The position numbers and the translations under genes were made by a program. From Planococcus chinensis (GTDB taxonomy: Bacteria > Bacillota > Bacilli > Bacillales_A > Planococcaceae): DNA of 64,000 nucleotides. Where the stretch lies: NCBI RefSeq assembly GCF_020071995.1, contig NZ_JABWTK010000004.1:124001-188000 (forward strand). Direction: 5' to 3'. Under the pieces are notes generated by a model. That model was not told the origin of the DNA. It did no database searches and was given only the letters and a program-made list of their open reading frames with translations. Of the stretch, positions 10,024-19,717 are shown one piece after another (the first letter of the stretch is position 1; each line of letters begins with the position of its first letter).

Positions 10024-11000
10024 CTGATTTGAAATTCAACCGTGGACGCCGCTTGCGCGGATCTGCCAACCTCCGCTCAATGGTCCGCGAAACAAGCTTG
10101 CATAAAGAAGATTTCATTTATCCGATTTTTGTCGTAGAAGGCGAAAACGTCAAAGAAGAAATTTCGTCAATGCCGGGCGTATTCCATTTTTCATTGGACC
10201 GCCTCGGTGAAGAATTGGACGAAGTTGTAGACCTTGGCATTCCATCCGTTATTTTGTTCGGTGTGCCGAATGAAAAAGATGCAGTCGGAACACAAGCCTA
10301 CCACGACCATGGCATCACGCAAGAAGCGATCCGCTTTGCAAAACAGCGCCATCCGGAATTGGTGGTTATTGCCGATACGTGCCTATGCCAATACACTGAC
10401 CACGGCCATTGCGGCGTGATTGAAAACGGCGTAATCTTGAACGACGAATCGCTTGATTTGCTGGCTCGTACAGCTGTGTCGCAGGCGAAAGCCGGTGCAG
10501 ACATCATCGCACCGTCGAACATGATGGACGGCTTTGTTGCAGCGATCCGCTACGGATTGGACCAGGCTGGATTTGAAAACACACCGATCATGAGCTACGG
10601 CGTGAAATACGCATCTGCCTACTACGGGCCGTTCCGTGAAGCAGCGCATTCCACACCGCAATTCGGTGACCGCAAAACCTACCAGATGGACCCGGCGAAC
10701 CGCTTGGAAGCACTTCGCGAAGCGGGATCTGACATCGAAGAAGGCGCAGATTTCATGATTGTGAAACCGGCTCTTTCTTACCTCGACATCGTCCGTGAAG
10801 TACGCGACAATTTCGATCTTCCGATTGTTGCCTACAACGTATCAGGCGAATATGCGATGGTCAAAGCAGCCGCTTTAAACGGTTGGGTGGACGAGAAGAA
10901 AATGGTTCTTGAAACTTTGCTTAGCATGAAACGGGCAGGAGCAGACATTTTGATGACGTACCATGCAAAAGACGCGGCACGTTGGCTGGAGGAGAAATAA
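10020..11000 (+). CDS. hemB: Delta-aminolevulinic acid dehydratase (porphobilinogen synthase)
   Basis: Condenses two 5-aminolevulinate molecules to porphobilinogen. 326 residues. Schiff-base lysines are K196 in [12 protein letters not shown] and K249 in [11 protein letters not shown]. The zinc cysteines C121, C123 and C131 ([13 protein letters not shown]) make this a Zn-dependent type. It overlaps hemD by ATGA and is followed without a gap by hemL. Confidence 0.96.
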   Translation: MTDLKFNRGRRLRGSANLRSMVRETSLHKEDFIYPIFVVEGENVKEEISSMPGVFHFSLDRLGEELDEVVDLGIPSVILFGVPNEKDAVGTQAYHDHGITQEAIRFAKQRHPELVVIADTCLCQYTDHGHCGVIENGVILNDESLDLLARTAVSQAKAGADIIAPSNMMDGFVAAIRYGLDQAGFENTPIMSYGVKYASAYYGPFREAAHSTPQFGDRKTYQMDPANRLEALREAGSDIEEGADFMIVKPALSYLDIVREVRDNFDLPIVAYNVSGEYAMVKAAALNGWVDEKKMVLETLLSMKRAGADILMTYHAKDAARWLEEK

Positions 11001-12287
11001 ATGGGATACGAAAATTCGATTGCAGCATTCACAGAAGCGAAAAAATTAATGCCGGGCGGCGTCAACTCGCCGGTCCGTGCGTTCAAATCCGTTAACATGG
11101 ATCCGATTTTCATGGCATCCGGCAGCGGCGCAACGATCACAGACATCGACGGCAACACATACATCGACTACGTCTTGTCTTGGGGTCCGTTGATCTTGGG
11201 CCATTCCCATCCGGACGTTGTCAAAGCGATCCAGGAAGTGGCTGTGTCCGGAACCAGTTTCGGCGCACCGACTTTGCTTGAAAATGAACTCGCGAAACTT
11301 GTGATGGAACGTGTTCCTTCTATTGAAATGGTGCGCATGGTGTCTTCCGGTACGGAAGCAACAATGAGTGCATTGCGCGTGGCACGCGGCTATACCGGCC
11401 GCAATAAAATCCTGAAATTCGAAGGCTGCTACCACGGCCATGCGGATAGCCTGCTGATCAAAGCAGGTTCCGGTGTTGCAACACTCGGCCTGCCGGATTC
11501 ACCAGGAGTGCCGGCATCGGTTGCGGCGAACACGATCACCGTTCCATACAATGATTTGGAAAGCGTGCGTCTGGCATTTAAAGAGTTCGGCGACGATATC
11601 GCGGCTGTCATCGTAGAGCCGGTTGCCGGCAATATGGGCGTCGTGCCGCCAAAAGACGGATTCCTTCAGGAACTGCGCAATTTGACAACCGAATTCGGAA
11701 CAATCTTGATCTTTGATGAAGTCATGACCGGTTTCCGTGTCGGCTACAACTGTGCACAAGGCCATTTCGGCGTAACGCCGGATATGACATGCCTCGGGAA
11801 AGTCATCGGCGGCGGCCTCCCGGTTGGCGCATTCGGCGGCAAACGCGAAATCATGCAGCAAGTGGCGCCAAGCGGCTCAATTTACCAGGCAGGCACATTG
11901 TCGGGCAACCCGCTAGCCATGACTGCAGGATACGAAACCTTGTCCCGTTTGAATGAAGAAACGTACGAAACCTTCGTCCAGCGCGGCGATCAGCTCGAAG
12001 CCGGTTTCCGTGCAGCGGCTGAGAAGTACAACATCCCGCACACTGTGAACCGTGCGGGTTCAATGATCGGCTTCTTCTTCACGAATGAAGACGTGGTTGA
12101 CTTCGATTCAGCGAAAACATCAGATACGGAACTGTTCGCAGACTACTACCGCTTGATGGCGGAAGAAGGCATCTTCCTGCCGCCTTCCCAGTTCGAGGGC
12201 ATGTTCCTGTCGGCAGCACATACCGAAGCGCATATCGCGAAAACAGTGGAAGCTTTCCATACCGTATTTGCGAAATTAGCGAGATAA
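11001..12287 (+). CDS. hemL: Glutamate-1-semialdehyde 2,1-aminomutase
   Basis: PLP enzyme that converts glutamate-1-semialdehyde, the HemA product, to 5-aminolevulinate. 428 residues, class-III aminotransferase fold. Landmarks are the N-terminal [12 protein letters not shown], the phosphate-binding [14 protein letters not shown], and the PLP lysine K267 in [20 protein letters not shown] ends just before the ATG, and the ATG directly abuts the hemB stop. Last gene of the operon, closed by a terminator. Confidence 0.96.
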   Translation: MGYENSIAAFTEAKKLMPGGVNSPVRAFKSVNMDPIFMASGSGATITDIDGNTYIDYVLSWGPLILGHSHPDVVKAIQEVAVSGTSFGAPTLLENELAKLVMERVPSIEMVRMVSSGTEATMSALRVARGYTGRNKILKFEGCYHGHADSLLIKAGSGVATLGLPDSPGVPASVAANTITVPYNDLESVRLAFKEFGDDIAAVIVEPVAGNMGVVPPKDGFLQELRNLTTEFGTILIFDEVMTGFRVGYNCAQGHFGVTPDMTCLGKVIGGGLPVGAFGGKREIMQQVAPSGSIYQAGTLSGNPLAMTAGYETLSRLNEETYETFVQRGDQLEAGFRAAAEKYNIPHTVNRAGSMIGFFFTNEDVVDFDSAKTSDTELFADYYRLMAEEGIFLPPSQFEGMFLSAAHTEAHIAKTVEAFHTVFAKLAR

Positions 12288-12296
12288 TAAGATTTG

Positions 12297-12334
12297 AAGC
12301 CCGGTCGCTTTGATTGCGGTTGGGCTTTTTTGTG
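12297..12334 (+). terminator. Intrinsic terminator of the haem operon
   Basis: AGCCCGGTCGC pairs with GCGGTTGGGCT (eleven pairs counting G-T), followed by TTTTTTG. Array B begins about 18 bases downstream. Confidence 0.85.
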
Positions 12335-12348
12335 CGGATTTTAGGGTG

Positions 12349-12465
12349 AGTGATCATAGAAACGCGGTAAGTGACCATAGACTATGGCTGAGTAATCATA
12401 GACCCTCGATGAGTGATCATAGAATCAGTTGGAGTGATCATAGAACGCCAACAAGCGCTCATAGA
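12349..12465. repeat. Array B1: GTGATCATAGA core every 21 bp
   Basis: Six units whose ATCATAGA-equivalent positions are 12353, 12374, 12395, 12416, 12437 and 12458, a constant 21-base step. Later units drift (GTGACCATAG, GTAATCATAG, GCGCTCATAGAA). The core is the reverse complement of that in array D (43338-43491). The 521-base hemL to 12809 gap is filled by arrays B1, B2 and a hairpin, on the site where Bacillus carries spoVID and ysxE. Confidence 0.88.
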
Positions 12466-12527
12466 ATCCGTATTTCACCCTCAGGCTAATCAAAACTATG
12501 AATTTTACCAGCTCCAGCGACGCTGCT

Positions 12528-12640
12528 GCAAGTAAAGTAGCGGTTGCCGCAAGTAAACAGGCGTTTGCTGCAAGTAATATGCCGCATGCCGCAAGTAAAC
12601 ACAAGCTTTGCACAAGTATTTTCGTTTTGCCGCAAGTAAA
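12528..12640. repeat. Array B2: GCAAGTAA core every 20-21 bp
   Basis: GCAAGTAA starts at 12528, 12549, 12570, 12591, then CACAAGTA aligned at 12612, then 12632. Steps are four of 21 and one of 20. Same core as array A1, seven kilobases away. Confidence 0.88.
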
Positions 12641-12646
12641 CCGGCA

Positions 12647-12671
12647 GTTTCGCTTTTCGCTGGCGAAAAGC
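12647..12671. repeat. Array-associated hairpin (copy B)
   Basis: GTTTC leads into arms GCTTTTCGC (12652-12660) and GCGAAAAGC (12663-12671) with a 2-base centre. The 25-base element matches the copy at 48132-48156 at 24 positions. It is not followed by a T tract. Confidence 0.75.
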
Positions 12672-12808
12672 CGGCATCCAAAATCTTTTGGGTTTTGAAG
12701 GAAAGAAAAATCCTGGTTCGCCGAAAGATTTTCTCGCAATTACAAGATTTCAAGCCCCATTTCCTGTACGATAGGAAGTAATAGTATTTCGGAAAGCGAA
12801 AGGCAGGG

Positions 12809-13864
12809 ATGCAGATGTACATATTCTTAAGGACAGCTGGGATTGCCGCGCTTGCCGGCTGGCTGTTCGAAACGCTCGGCATTTTCTTGCCGTGGCTTCT
12901 TGGGCCGATGTTCACCATACTGCTCATTAGCCAATTTACAAGCCTCCAATTGTACTGGCCAAAATCACTGCGCACGACAGGGCTGATCCTGCTCGGCGTA
13001 CAAATCGGTTCGTCGTTTACGCGCGACGCAGTCCTGCTCATGTGGCTCGATTTGCCGTATATGGCATTCATGACGATTTCGGTCGTTTCCTTGTCAATTG
13101 TGCTCGGACTGTTGTTCAAGAGGATGGTCAATGAAAGCTTGGCAACGAGCCTGCTTGGCTCGATTCCCGGAGGCCTTGCGCAGATGGTTGTCATCGCGGA
13201 AGACATCCCTTCGGCGAACCTCACCGTCGTCACGATGATGCAGACGATCCGGATTTTCATGGTGGTGACGGTCGTTCCGTTTCTGACAGTATTCCTTACA
13301 GGCAGGGAACAAGGCGAACTCAGCGAGCAGGTATTTACGTTTGCGCCGACAGCCGTGCTTGTCGGCTTACTCGTCGGTATCATCCTGTATTTCGGAATGA
13401 AACGTATCGGTTTTCCAGCTGCGGAAATCCTGGCACCGATTTTGACGCTGGCAATTGTCCAGACGGTGACAGGGGAACTGCTGATTGATATTCCGTACTG
13501 GCTGACTGCCTTTGCACAAGTTTGCATCGGAGCTGGCCTCGGACTTCAGATGGAAGGAATCGGCGACAAGCTGACAGTTCGTCTGGGTGCAGCCATCGTT
13601 CTCAACAATGTATTGCTCATCAGCTTCACAGCATTCATTGCCTATCTTCTCGCTAAGTGGCTGCCGGATTACATCTTCCTTGATTTCTTTTTGAGTGCCG
13701 CACCCGGCGGCATTGCAGAAATGGCGATTACAGCGCTCGCAACCGGTGGGGACGTCGCGCTCATCACCAGTTTCCAATTGTTCCGGTTGTTTTTCATTTT
13801 GCTCGTGGCGTCGCCGATTGTTGCCTATATTGTGAAAAAACTTGACGCTAAAAGCGGAGCTTGA
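12809..13864 (+). CDS. AbrB-family integral membrane protein (putative transporter)
   Basis: 351 residues, about ten hydrophobic helices in two homologous halves. Each half has a glycine signature: LLGSIPGGLAQMV near 113 and LSAAPGGIAEMAI near 290. This is the AbrB (ammonia monooxygenase-like) membrane family, unrelated to the AbrB transcription factor; its substrate is unknown. The start may be ATG 12809 or, with better spacing from GGCAGGG, ATG 12815. The valS promoter lies within its last bases. It is a lone gene between array B and the valS leader. Confidence 0.8.
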   Translation: MQMYIFLRTAGIAALAGWLFETLGIFLPWLLGPMFTILLISQFTSLQLYWPKSLRTTGLILLGVQIGSSFTRDAVLLMWLDLPYMAFMTISVVSLSIVLGLLFKRMVNESLATSLLGSIPGGLAQMVVIAEDIPSANLTVVTMMQTIRIFMVVTVVPFLTVFLTGREQGELSEQVFTFAPTAVLVGLLVGIILYFGMKRIGFPAAEILAPILTLAIVQTVTGELLIDIPYWLTAFAQVCIGAGLGLQMEGIGDKLTVRLGAAIVLNNVLLISFTAFIAYLLAKWLPDYIFLDFFLSAAPGGIAEMAITALATGGDVALITSFQLFRLFFILLVASPIVAYIVKKLDAKSGA

Positions 13865-13871
13865 GTATAAT
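13842..13871 (+). promoter_or_regulatory. Sigma-A promoter of valS
   Basis: TTGACG, 18 bp, TATAAT. It overlaps the 3' end of the AbrB-family gene and places the transcript start just ahead of the T-box leader. Confidence 0.75.
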
Positions 13872-13884
13872 GGATGAAAGTATA

Positions 13885-14128
13885 TATTTGATGCGTTGAT
13901 GAGGATAGTAGAATGTGCGTACATTTCAGAGAGAAAACCGAGTGGTGAGAGGTTTTCATGAACAAGCATTTGAATGTCACCTCGGAGCAGTTCCTGTGAA
14001 AGTTGAGTAGTGGGAACCGGATGTGAAATCCGTTATCGAACTTGAGAGCCAGGTTTATTTTGACTTGTGCATAAAGGTGGTACCGCGAACAACTCCTTCG
14101 TCCTTTTACAGACGAAGGGGTTTTTTTA
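13885..14128 (+). promoter_or_regulatory. T-box leader of valS (tRNA-Val responsive)
   Basis: The T-box core AAGGTGGTACCGCG is at 14074-14087, followed by the attenuator hairpin CTCCTTCGTC / GACGAAGGGG and a T7 run (14093-14127). Upstream are stem I with its AGTAG-type bulge and, in GAATGTCACC, a GTC triplet (13976-13978) that is the likely valine specifier. Uncharged tRNA-Val pairing with the T-box would favour the antiterminator and valS expression. The 315-base gap before valS holds this element and its promoter. Confidence 0.92.
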
Positions 14129-14179
14129 TTTTCCGGGAAACTTTCTCTCAAGGCAATACAATCAAAAGGAGGAATTTCA

Positions 14180-16831
14180 ATGACTGAACAAACGCCGACA
14201 ACACCGCAAATGCCGACGAAGTACGATCCGCAATCGATTGAAAAAGGCCGTTATGAGTGGTGGGTCAACAACAAATTCTTTGAAGCAAAACCCGAAAGCG
14301 GCAAAACGCCGTATACGATTGTGATTCCGCCGCCGAACGTTACCGGAAAATTGCACTTGGGCCACGCCTGGGATACAACGCTTCAGGACATCATGACACG
14401 CATGAAGCGCATGCAAGGCTTTGACGCGCTGTGGCTTCCTGGAATGGACCATGCTGGAATCGCCACACAGGCAAAAGTAGAAGGCAAGCTGAAAGAAGAA
14501 GGGAAATCCCGCTACGATTTAGGGCGCGAGAAATTCTTGGAAGAATCGTGGAAATGGAAAGACGAATATGCGGGGCATATCCGTGAACAATGGTCGAAAC
14601 TGGGCCTTGGACTTGATTACTCCCGCGAACGCTTTACCTTGGACGCAGGCTTGTCGGATGCGGTTAAGGAAGTATTTGTAAAGCTCTACGAAAAGAAACT
14701 GATTTACCGCGGCAAATACATCATTAACTGGGATCCGGCGACGAAAACCGCGATTTCGGATATTGAAGTTATCTACAAAGACGTACAAGGTGCGTTCTAT
14801 CATATGCGCTATCCGCTGACAGACGGTTCCGGCCACATCGAAATCGCGACTACCCGTCCCGAAACGATGCTTGGCGATACGGCGGTAGCGGTTCACCCGA
14901 AAGACGAGCGCTACCAGCATTTGATCGGCAAGAAGGTAACATTGCCGATTATCGGACGTGAAATGGAAATCGTGGCAGACGATTACGTAGACATGGAATT
15001 CGGAAGCGGCGCCGTAAAAATTACACCGGCACACGACCCGAATGACTTTGAAATCGGCAACCGCCACAATTTGGAACGCGTATTGATCATGCACGAAGAC
15101 GGTACGATGAACGAAAATGCCGGCAAATACGAAGGCATGGACCGCTTCGAATGCCGCAAGCAAATCGTTAAAGACCTGCAGGACATGGATGTTTTATTCA
15201 AAATCGAAGAGCATTTGCATTCGGTTGGGCATTCGGAACGCAGCGGGGCAGTTATTGAGCCTTATCTTTCAACACAGTGGTTTGTTGACATGAAGCCATT
15301 GGCGAAGACGGCAGTTGACCTGCAGCACGGCGAAGACGGCGTCAACTTTGTTCCGGACCGCTTCGAAAAGACCTACCTGCACTGGATGGAAAACATCCGC
15401 GACTGGTGCATCTCTCGTCAACTGTGGTGGGGCCACCAGATTCCGGCTTGGTACCATAACGAAACCGGCGAAATTTACGTAGGGATGGAAGTGCCGGCAG
15501 ACGCTGAAAACTGGACGCAGGACGAAGATGTTCTCGATACGTGGTTCTCTTCAGCGCTTTGGCCGTTCTCGACACTCGGCTGGCCGGAAGACAGCGATGA
15601 GTTGAAACGCTATTACCCGACAGATGCCTTAGTTACCGGCTACGACATCATTTACTTCTGGGTATCGCGCATGATTTTCCAGGCGCTTGAATTTACCGGT
15701 GAAAAACCGTTCAAAGACGTATTGATCCACGGCTTGGTGCGTGACGCCGAAGGACGCAAAATGTCGAAATCGCTCGGCAACGGCGTCGATCCGATGGACG
15801 TGATCGCGGAATACGGAGCGGATTCGCTTCGCTACTTCCTGGCAACAGCATCATCTCCAGGGCAGGACCTTCGCTTCTCGATGGAGAAAGTGGAGTCCAT
15901 CTGGAACTTTACCAATAAAATCTGGAACGCTTCCCGTTTCGCATTGATGAACATGGACGGCATGACATACGAGGAAATCGAACTTTCCGGCAAACGTTCG
16001 GTAGCGGATTCTTGGATCTTGACCCGTTTGAATGAAACAATCGAACAAGTGACGCATCTCGCTGAACGCTACGAGTTCGGTGAAGTGGGCCGCTCGCTTT
16101 ACAACTTTATCTGGGATGATTTCTGTGACTGGTACATCGAAATGGCGAAATTGCCATTGTACGGCGAAGACGAAGACGCGAAGAAAATGACGCGTTCGGT
16201 TCTGGCGTATGTACTCGATAACACGATGCGTTTATTGCATCCGTTCATGCCATTCATCACCGAAGAAATTTGGCAGAACTTGCCGCACGAAGGCGAATCA
16301 ATTACGGTTGCTGCATGGCCGACAGTGGACGAGTCGTTGACCGACCAAAGCCAGTCGTCGAGCATGAAGCTGTTGATGGACATCATCACGGCTGTTCGTA
16401 CGATTCGTGCAGAAGTGCAGTCGCCGATGAGCAAGAAAGTGGCGTTGACGATTTCTGCAAAAGACGCGGGTATCCATGCGGTTCTGAAAGAGAACGCCGC
16501 CTACATCGAGCGTTTCTGCAACCCGGAAACTTTGACGATTGGTGAAAACATCGAAGCTCCGGAAAAATCAATGTCCGCCGTTGTATCGGGTGCCGAGTTG
16601 TTCATGCCGCTTGAAGGCTTGATTGACATCGACGCAGAACTGGCCCGCTTGAACAAAGAACTTGAGAAATGGGCAAAAGAAGTGAAACTCGTTCAAGGCA
16701 AACTGTCGAACGAACGCTTTGTTTCCAAAGCGCCGGAAGCGGTAGTTGCGGAAGAACGCAAAAAAGAAGCCGACTACTTGGAAAAACACGCCACAGTCGA
16801 AAAACGCATCGAAGAATTAAAAAACCTGTAA
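14180..16831 (+). CDS. valS: Valyl-tRNA synthetase
   Basis: Charges tRNA-Val with valine in the cytosol; 883 residues, normal for a bacterial ValRS. Class-I signatures are HLGH at 59-62 and KMSKS at 527-531. The CP1 editing domain lies between them ([17 protein letters not shown]). The C-terminus carries the anticodon-binding domain and the coiled-coil ValRS tail (about 815-883, many Glu/Lys heptads). The start has AAAGGAGGAA. It is controlled by the upstream T-box and followed by its own terminator. Confidence 0.97.
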   Translation: MTEQTPTTPQMPTKYDPQSIEKGRYEWWVNNKFFEAKPESGKTPYTIVIPPPNVTGKLHLGHAWDTTLQDIMTRMKRMQGFDALWLPGMDHAGIATQAKVEGKLKEEGKSRYDLGREKFLEESWKWKDEYAGHIREQWSKLGLGLDYSRERFTLDAGLSDAVKEVFVKLYEKKLIYRGKYIINWDPATKTAISDIEVIYKDVQGAFYHMRYPLTDGSGHIEIATTRPETMLGDTAVAVHPKDERYQHLIGKKVTLPIIGREMEIVADDYVDMEFGSGAVKITPAHDPNDFEIGNRHNLERVLIMHEDGTMNENAGKYEGMDRFECRKQIVKDLQDMDVLFKIEEHLHSVGHSERSGAVIEPYLSTQWFVDMKPLAKTAVDLQHGEDGVNFVPDRFEKTYLHWMENIRDWCISRQLWWGHQIPAWYHNETGEIYVGMEVPADAENWTQDEDVLDTWFSSALWPFSTLGWPEDSDELKRYYPTDALVTGYDIIYFWVSRMIFQALEFTGEKPFKDVLIHGLVRDAEGRKMSKSLGNGVDPMDVIAEYGADSLRYFLATASSPGQDLRFSMEKVESIWNFTNKIWNASRFALMNMDGMTYEEIELSGKRSVADSWILTRLNETIEQVTHLAERYEFGEVGRSLYNFIWDDFCDWYIEMAKLPLYGEDEDAKKMTRSVLAYVLDNTMRLLHPFMPFITEEIWQNLPHEGESITVAAWPTVDESLTDQSQSSSMKLLMDIITAVRTIRAEVQSPMSKKVALTISAKDAGIHAVLKENAAYIERFCNPETLTIGENIEAPEKSMSAVVSGAELFMPLEGLIDIDAELARLNKELEKWAKEVKLVQGKLSNERFVSKAPEAVVAEERKKEADYLEKHATVEKRIEELKNL

Positions 16832-16838
16832 AATGACG

Positions 16839-16868
16839 AACCGCTTTCCTTCGGGAGAGCGGTTTTTT
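16839..16868 (+). terminator. Intrinsic terminator after valS
   Basis: AACCGCTTTCC, loop TTCG, GGAGAGCGGTT followed by TTTT. Array C starts about 60 bases later. Confidence 0.88.
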
Positions 16869-16927
16869 ATGTGCTGAACGTTTAGCTTGCGAAGCAGCTT
16901 ATCGCTAACGGGGGTTTTTAGAATTTT

Positions 16928-17020
16928 TATCGAAGTTTTTGGAGTCTCTATCGGCGTTTTCGGAGTTCTTATCGAAGTTTTAAGGTTTTCTATCGGAGTT
17001 TCCAGGACTTTTATCGAAGT
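16928..17020. repeat. Array C: TATCGAAGTTTT core every 21 bp
   Basis: Five units with TATCG at 16928, 16949, 16970, 16991 and 17012: exactly 21 bases each. The unit reads roughly TATCG, A/G, AGTTTT then GGAGT. A possible extra TATCG lies at 16900. It lies between the valS terminator and the tetR promoter. Confidence 0.82.
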
Positions 17021-17038
17021 TTTCCCGATACGCCAAGA

Positions 17039-17067
17039 TTGACACCTGAAAACCGAATTGCTATAGT
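17039..17067 (+). promoter_or_regulatory. Promoter of the tetR-SMR operon
   Basis: TTGACA, 17 bp, TATAGT: a perfect -35 with a near-consensus -10. The predicted start falls about 17074, immediately at the palindrome below. Confidence 0.82.
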
Positions 17068-17076
17068 TATACCTGA

Positions 17077-17086
17077 CGAACGTTCG
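17077..17086. promoter_or_regulatory. Probable operator of the TetR regulator
   Basis: CGAACGTTCG is a perfect 10-bp palindrome between the promoter start site and the regulator gene, the usual position for TetR autorepression. Assigning it to this regulator is inference. Confidence 0.55.
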
Positions 17087-17102
17087 GAAGGGGCCTGGAG
17101 AA

Positions 17103-17684
17103 ATGACGCTGAATCAATTAAAAGAAGCCGCACTAAACCGCTTTGCGGAACATGGCTACGAGGGGACATCGATGGCGCATATCGCGGAAGCGGTCGGCAT
17201 CAAGAAGCAGTCGATCTACGCCCATTTTAAAGGGAAAGATGAATTGTTTATGCAGGTATCAAATGATGTGGTAGCCAATGAACTTGCTTCTATCACAGAT
17301 TTTATTAAAGACAACCAAACAAAACCGATCAAGGAGTTCCTATACAATTTTCTCGTGCATCATAAAGTCCGCTACGAACAAAATGCCGATACGAAGTTCT
17401 GGCTGCGCAATTCCTTTTTCCCGCCGGCCCATCTGTACGAGGAAGTGATGGAAAAGGTTTATCTGTACCTCGACTCACTCGAAGATCAGCTGGAGCCGAT
17501 TCTGGAAAACGCTGTAAAAGAAGGGCAGCTCGATGCGTCAATTGATGTAAAGCGGGCAACTGCAGCATTTCTCGGCGTACTGGACGGCATTTTTGTGGAA
17601 ATGCTGTACGGCGGGCCCGAGCGGCTGAATAAAAGACTGGATGCTTCCTGGCATTTCTATTGGCGCGGCATATCAAAAGTTTGA
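17103..17684 (+). CDS. TetR/AcrR-family transcriptional regulator
   Basis: 193 residues. The N-terminal helix-turn-helix is classic TetR (about 5-50: ALNRFAEHGYEGTSMAHIAE, then AVGIKKQSIYAHFKGKDELF). The rest is the helical ligand and dimerisation domain. It heads a three-gene operon with two SMR transporter subunits, the arrangement of B. subtilis yvdT-yvdS-yvdR. It presumably represses the operon through the palindrome at 17077-17086 until a cationic ligand binds. The ligand is unknown. Confidence 0.88.
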   Translation: MTLNQLKEAALNRFAEHGYEGTSMAHIAEAVGIKKQSIYAHFKGKDELFMQVSNDVVANELASITDFIKDNQTKPIKEFLYNFLVHHKVRYEQNADTKFWLRNSFFPPAHLYEEVMEKVYLYLDSLEDQLEPILENAVKEGQLDASIDVKRATAAFLGVLDGIFVEMLYGGPERLNKRLDASWHFYWRGISKV

Positions 17685-17706
17685 ATAGAGTAACGGAGGA
17701 AAAGCT

Positions 17707-18048
17707 ATGAATTTACATTGGATACTCGTCATCGCGGCGGGCATTATCGAAATACTATGGGCGACCGGATTGAAGTACGCGAGCACATGGATGGAATGGG
17801 TGGGCGTCGCGGTACTCATTTACTTTTCATTTGTCGTACTTTTAAAAGCACTGGAAAAAGTGCCGGTCGCTACAGCATATGCGGTATTTACCGGAATCGG
17901 GACAGCGGGGACCGTCATTGTGGAAATGGTCGTGTTCGGAGAGCCGTTCAGCTGGACAAAAGTGTTCTTTATCAGCATGCTCCTAGCCGGAGTTCTTGGG
18001 CTGAAACTTGTTACCGCAGATCCCGAAAAGAAAGAAGAGGTAATATAA
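17707..18048 (+). CDS. Small multidrug resistance (SMR) transporter subunit 1
   Basis: 113 residues with four transmembrane helices, a full SMR protein. The essential membrane glutamate is E15 in AAGIIEILWATGLKYA. The helix-3 region carries AYAVFTGIGTAG, and the short charged tail DPEKKEEV follows helix 4. It is separated from the second SMR gene by one base, so the two probably form an antiparallel heterodimer exporting a quaternary cation or guanidinium-like compound by proton exchange. Substrate cannot be read from the sequence. Resembles YvdS/YvdR. Confidence 0.88.
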   Translation: MNLHWILVIAAGIIEILWATGLKYASTWMEWVGVAVLIYFSFVVLLKALEKVPVATAYAVFTGIGTAGTVIVEMVVFGEPFSWTKVFFISMLLAGVLGLKLVTADPEKKEEVI

Positions 18049-18049
18049 T

Positions 18050-18364
18050 ATGGCTTGGGTATACTTAATATTAGCCGGCTTGTTTGAAGTGGTGGGCGTG
18101 ATTGGCATGAACCGTGTCGTCAAACACAAAAAGCTTTCCTCCTACGCCATTCTGATCGGAGGATTCATCGTCAGCTTCACCTTGCTCGGCCAGGCGATGG
18201 AAACCTTGCCGATGGGCATTGCGTACGCAGTTTGGACCGGCATCGGAACGGTTGGCGGCACGCTGCTCGGCATGTTCGTTTACGGTGAATCAAAAGACTG
18301 GAAGCGCATCGCCTTTATCGCCATGATTGTCGCGGCGGTAGTCGGGTTGCGGCTGACTTCTTAA
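18050..18364 (+). CDS. Small multidrug resistance (SMR) transporter subunit 2
   Basis: 104 residues, four helices, membrane glutamate E13 in LAGLFEVVGVIGM, and helix-3 motif AYAVWTGIGTVGGTL. The loop after helix 1 is strongly basic (NRVVKHKKLSS) whereas subunit 1 has few charges there. A difference in positive loop charge is what fixes opposite orientations in paired SMR proteins. Last gene of the operon, ended by a shared bidirectional terminator. Confidence 0.88.
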   Translation: MAWVYLILAGLFEVVGVIGMNRVVKHKKLSSYAILIGGFIVSFTLLGQAMETLPMGIAYAVWTGIGTVGGTLLGMFVYGESKDWKRIAFIAMIVAAVVGLRLTS

Positions 18365-18365
18365 T

Positions 18366-18408
18366 AAAAAAAGGGGTCCTGGAACGAATTCCAGGACCCC
18401 TTTTTTTA
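18366..18408. terminator. Bidirectional terminator between SMR operon and adh
   Basis: AAAAAAAGGGGTCCTGGAA, loop CGAA, and its exact complement TTCCAGGACCCCTTTTTTT. It serves the convergent SMR operon (+) and the alcohol dehydrogenase (-). Confidence 0.93.
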
Positions 18409-19497
18409 TTTCCCGATTTTCACAATCGGTTTGATGGTTGCGCCATTTTTTGAGTCCTCGAAAGCATCATTAAGCTGTTCAAACTCATAAACTTTAGTCA
18501 GCTTGTCAAAAGGGAACATGCCGCGTTTGTAATAAGCGACAAGTTGGGGAATGAACACTTGCGGAATCGAGTCGCCTTCGATGACCCCCATCACCGTTTT
18601 GCCTTCCGCCATGATGTCGTTGTGGACATCAAACGTCATTTCCGGTGTTACCCCGACTATGGCACAAGAGCCGAGCGGGCGCAATGAATGGATGGCTTGT
18701 TTCACAACCGGAGGGACACCGGTCGTCTCCACTGCGTAATGCGTGCCGCCGCCCGTAATTTCCTTAATTTCTTTGACGACGTCAACATTTTTTCCGTTCA
18801 ATGTATGCGTAGCACCAAGTTCTTTGGCAAGTTCTAGGCGGTTGTCATGGATATCGACAGCAATGATGTTGAGGCAGCCGGCAATTTTCGCTGCCATCAC
18901 CGCACTCAATCCGACTGCGCCGCTGCCAAAGATGGCAATCGATGAACCGAATTCGGGCTTCATGCGGTTCAGCACGGTCCCGGCACCCGTCTGGATGCCG
19001 CAGCCAAGCGGGCCAAGCAAAGCCAAGTCGACTTCTTTGTCGACTTTCACGACGTTCCGTTCATTCGTCACAGCGAACGTGCCGAATGACGATTGGCCAA
19101 AGAAAGTGGAAACGGCGTGGTCGTGGTGATGAATCCGGTTTGTGCCGTCCTGCATCTTTCCGCCGAAATTCAAGTCGTTAAAGTTTAGGCATACCGTCGG
19201 GTGTCCTGTCAGGCAGTTTTCGCAGTGTCCGCAGTAAGCGAACGACAACACGACATGGTCGCCGGCTTCAATCGAAGTCACCGCCGAACCGACTTTCTCC
19301 ACAATGCCCGAACCCTCGTGGCCAAGGACGGCCGGGAAAGGGGACAGTCCAAGGTCTCTTGCCACTGCGTCCGTATGGCAAACCCCCGAAGCTACAATTT
19401 TCACAAGAACTTCATGGTCTTTTGGTTCGCCCAGTTCCACTTCCTCAAACTTAAACTCTTCACCCAATCCGTGCGTTACCGCTGCTTGAATCTTCAT
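18406..19497 (-). CDS. Zinc-dependent NAD(P)-alcohol dehydrogenase (aryl-alcohol/class-III-like MDR)
   Basis: 363 residues, medium-chain dehydrogenase. Catalytic zinc ligands C40 (GVCHTD), H60-E61 (GHEGSG) and C166 (GPLGCGIQTGAG) are present, as is the structural-zinc cluster C89, C92, C95 and C103. The Rossmann motif GSGAVG is at 191-196, and the acidic residue in AVDIHDNRL suggests NAD preference. The closest pattern is benzyl/aryl-alcohol dehydrogenase, oxidising or reducing alcohols and aldehydes; the real substrate is not determinable. AGGAGGG lies upstream on this strand. It stands alone. Confidence 0.85.
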   Translation of the reverse strand: MKIQAAVTHGLGEEFKFEEVELGEPKDHEVLVKIVASGVCHTDAVARDLGLSPFPAVLGHEGSGIVEKVGSAVTSIEAGDHVVLSFAYCGHCENCLTGHPTVCLNFNDLNFGGKMQDGTNRIHHHDHAVSTFFGQSSFGTFAVTNERNVVKVDKEVDLALLGPLGCGIQTGAGTVLNRMKPEFGSSIAIFGSGAVGLSAVMAAKIAGCLNIIAVDIHDNRLELAKELGATHTLNGKNVDVVKEIKEITGGGTHYAVETTGVPPVVKQAIHSLRPLGSCAIVGVTPEMTFDVHNDIMAEGKTVMGVIEGDSIPQVFIPQLVAYYKRGMFPFDKLTKVYEFEQLNDAFEDSKNGATIKPIVKIGK

Positions 19498-19686
19498 CGA
19501 ATCCCTCCTAGTAATTTTTTGTCCAATTAGTAAGATACCCGCTTTTGGGAAACTTAGTCCTGGAAAATGAAAGGCTTTAGTATAGAAGCGGGTCGTAACT
19601 CAGTCGATAGAGGTTGTAGCTCACAACGAAAAGCTTTCAACTCAAACCAAACTTGCAGAACTGCTAATCAAAGAAAAAGAGCCCAT

Positions 19687-19712
19687 AAAAAACAGCCCGC
19701 AAAAGCAGGCTG
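19687..19712 (-). terminator. Intrinsic terminator of the ATP-grasp pair
   Basis: Read on the minus strand: CAGCCTGC, loop TTTT, GCGGGCTG followed by TTTTTT. Bases 19498-19686 upstream of adh show no gene. Confidence 0.82.
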
Positions 19713-19717
19713 CCCAA

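Noticed and set aside
12425-12739. Minus-strand frames over arrays B1/B2
   Set aside because: Same reason: composition of repeats, no start signals, pitch not uniformly divisible by three.
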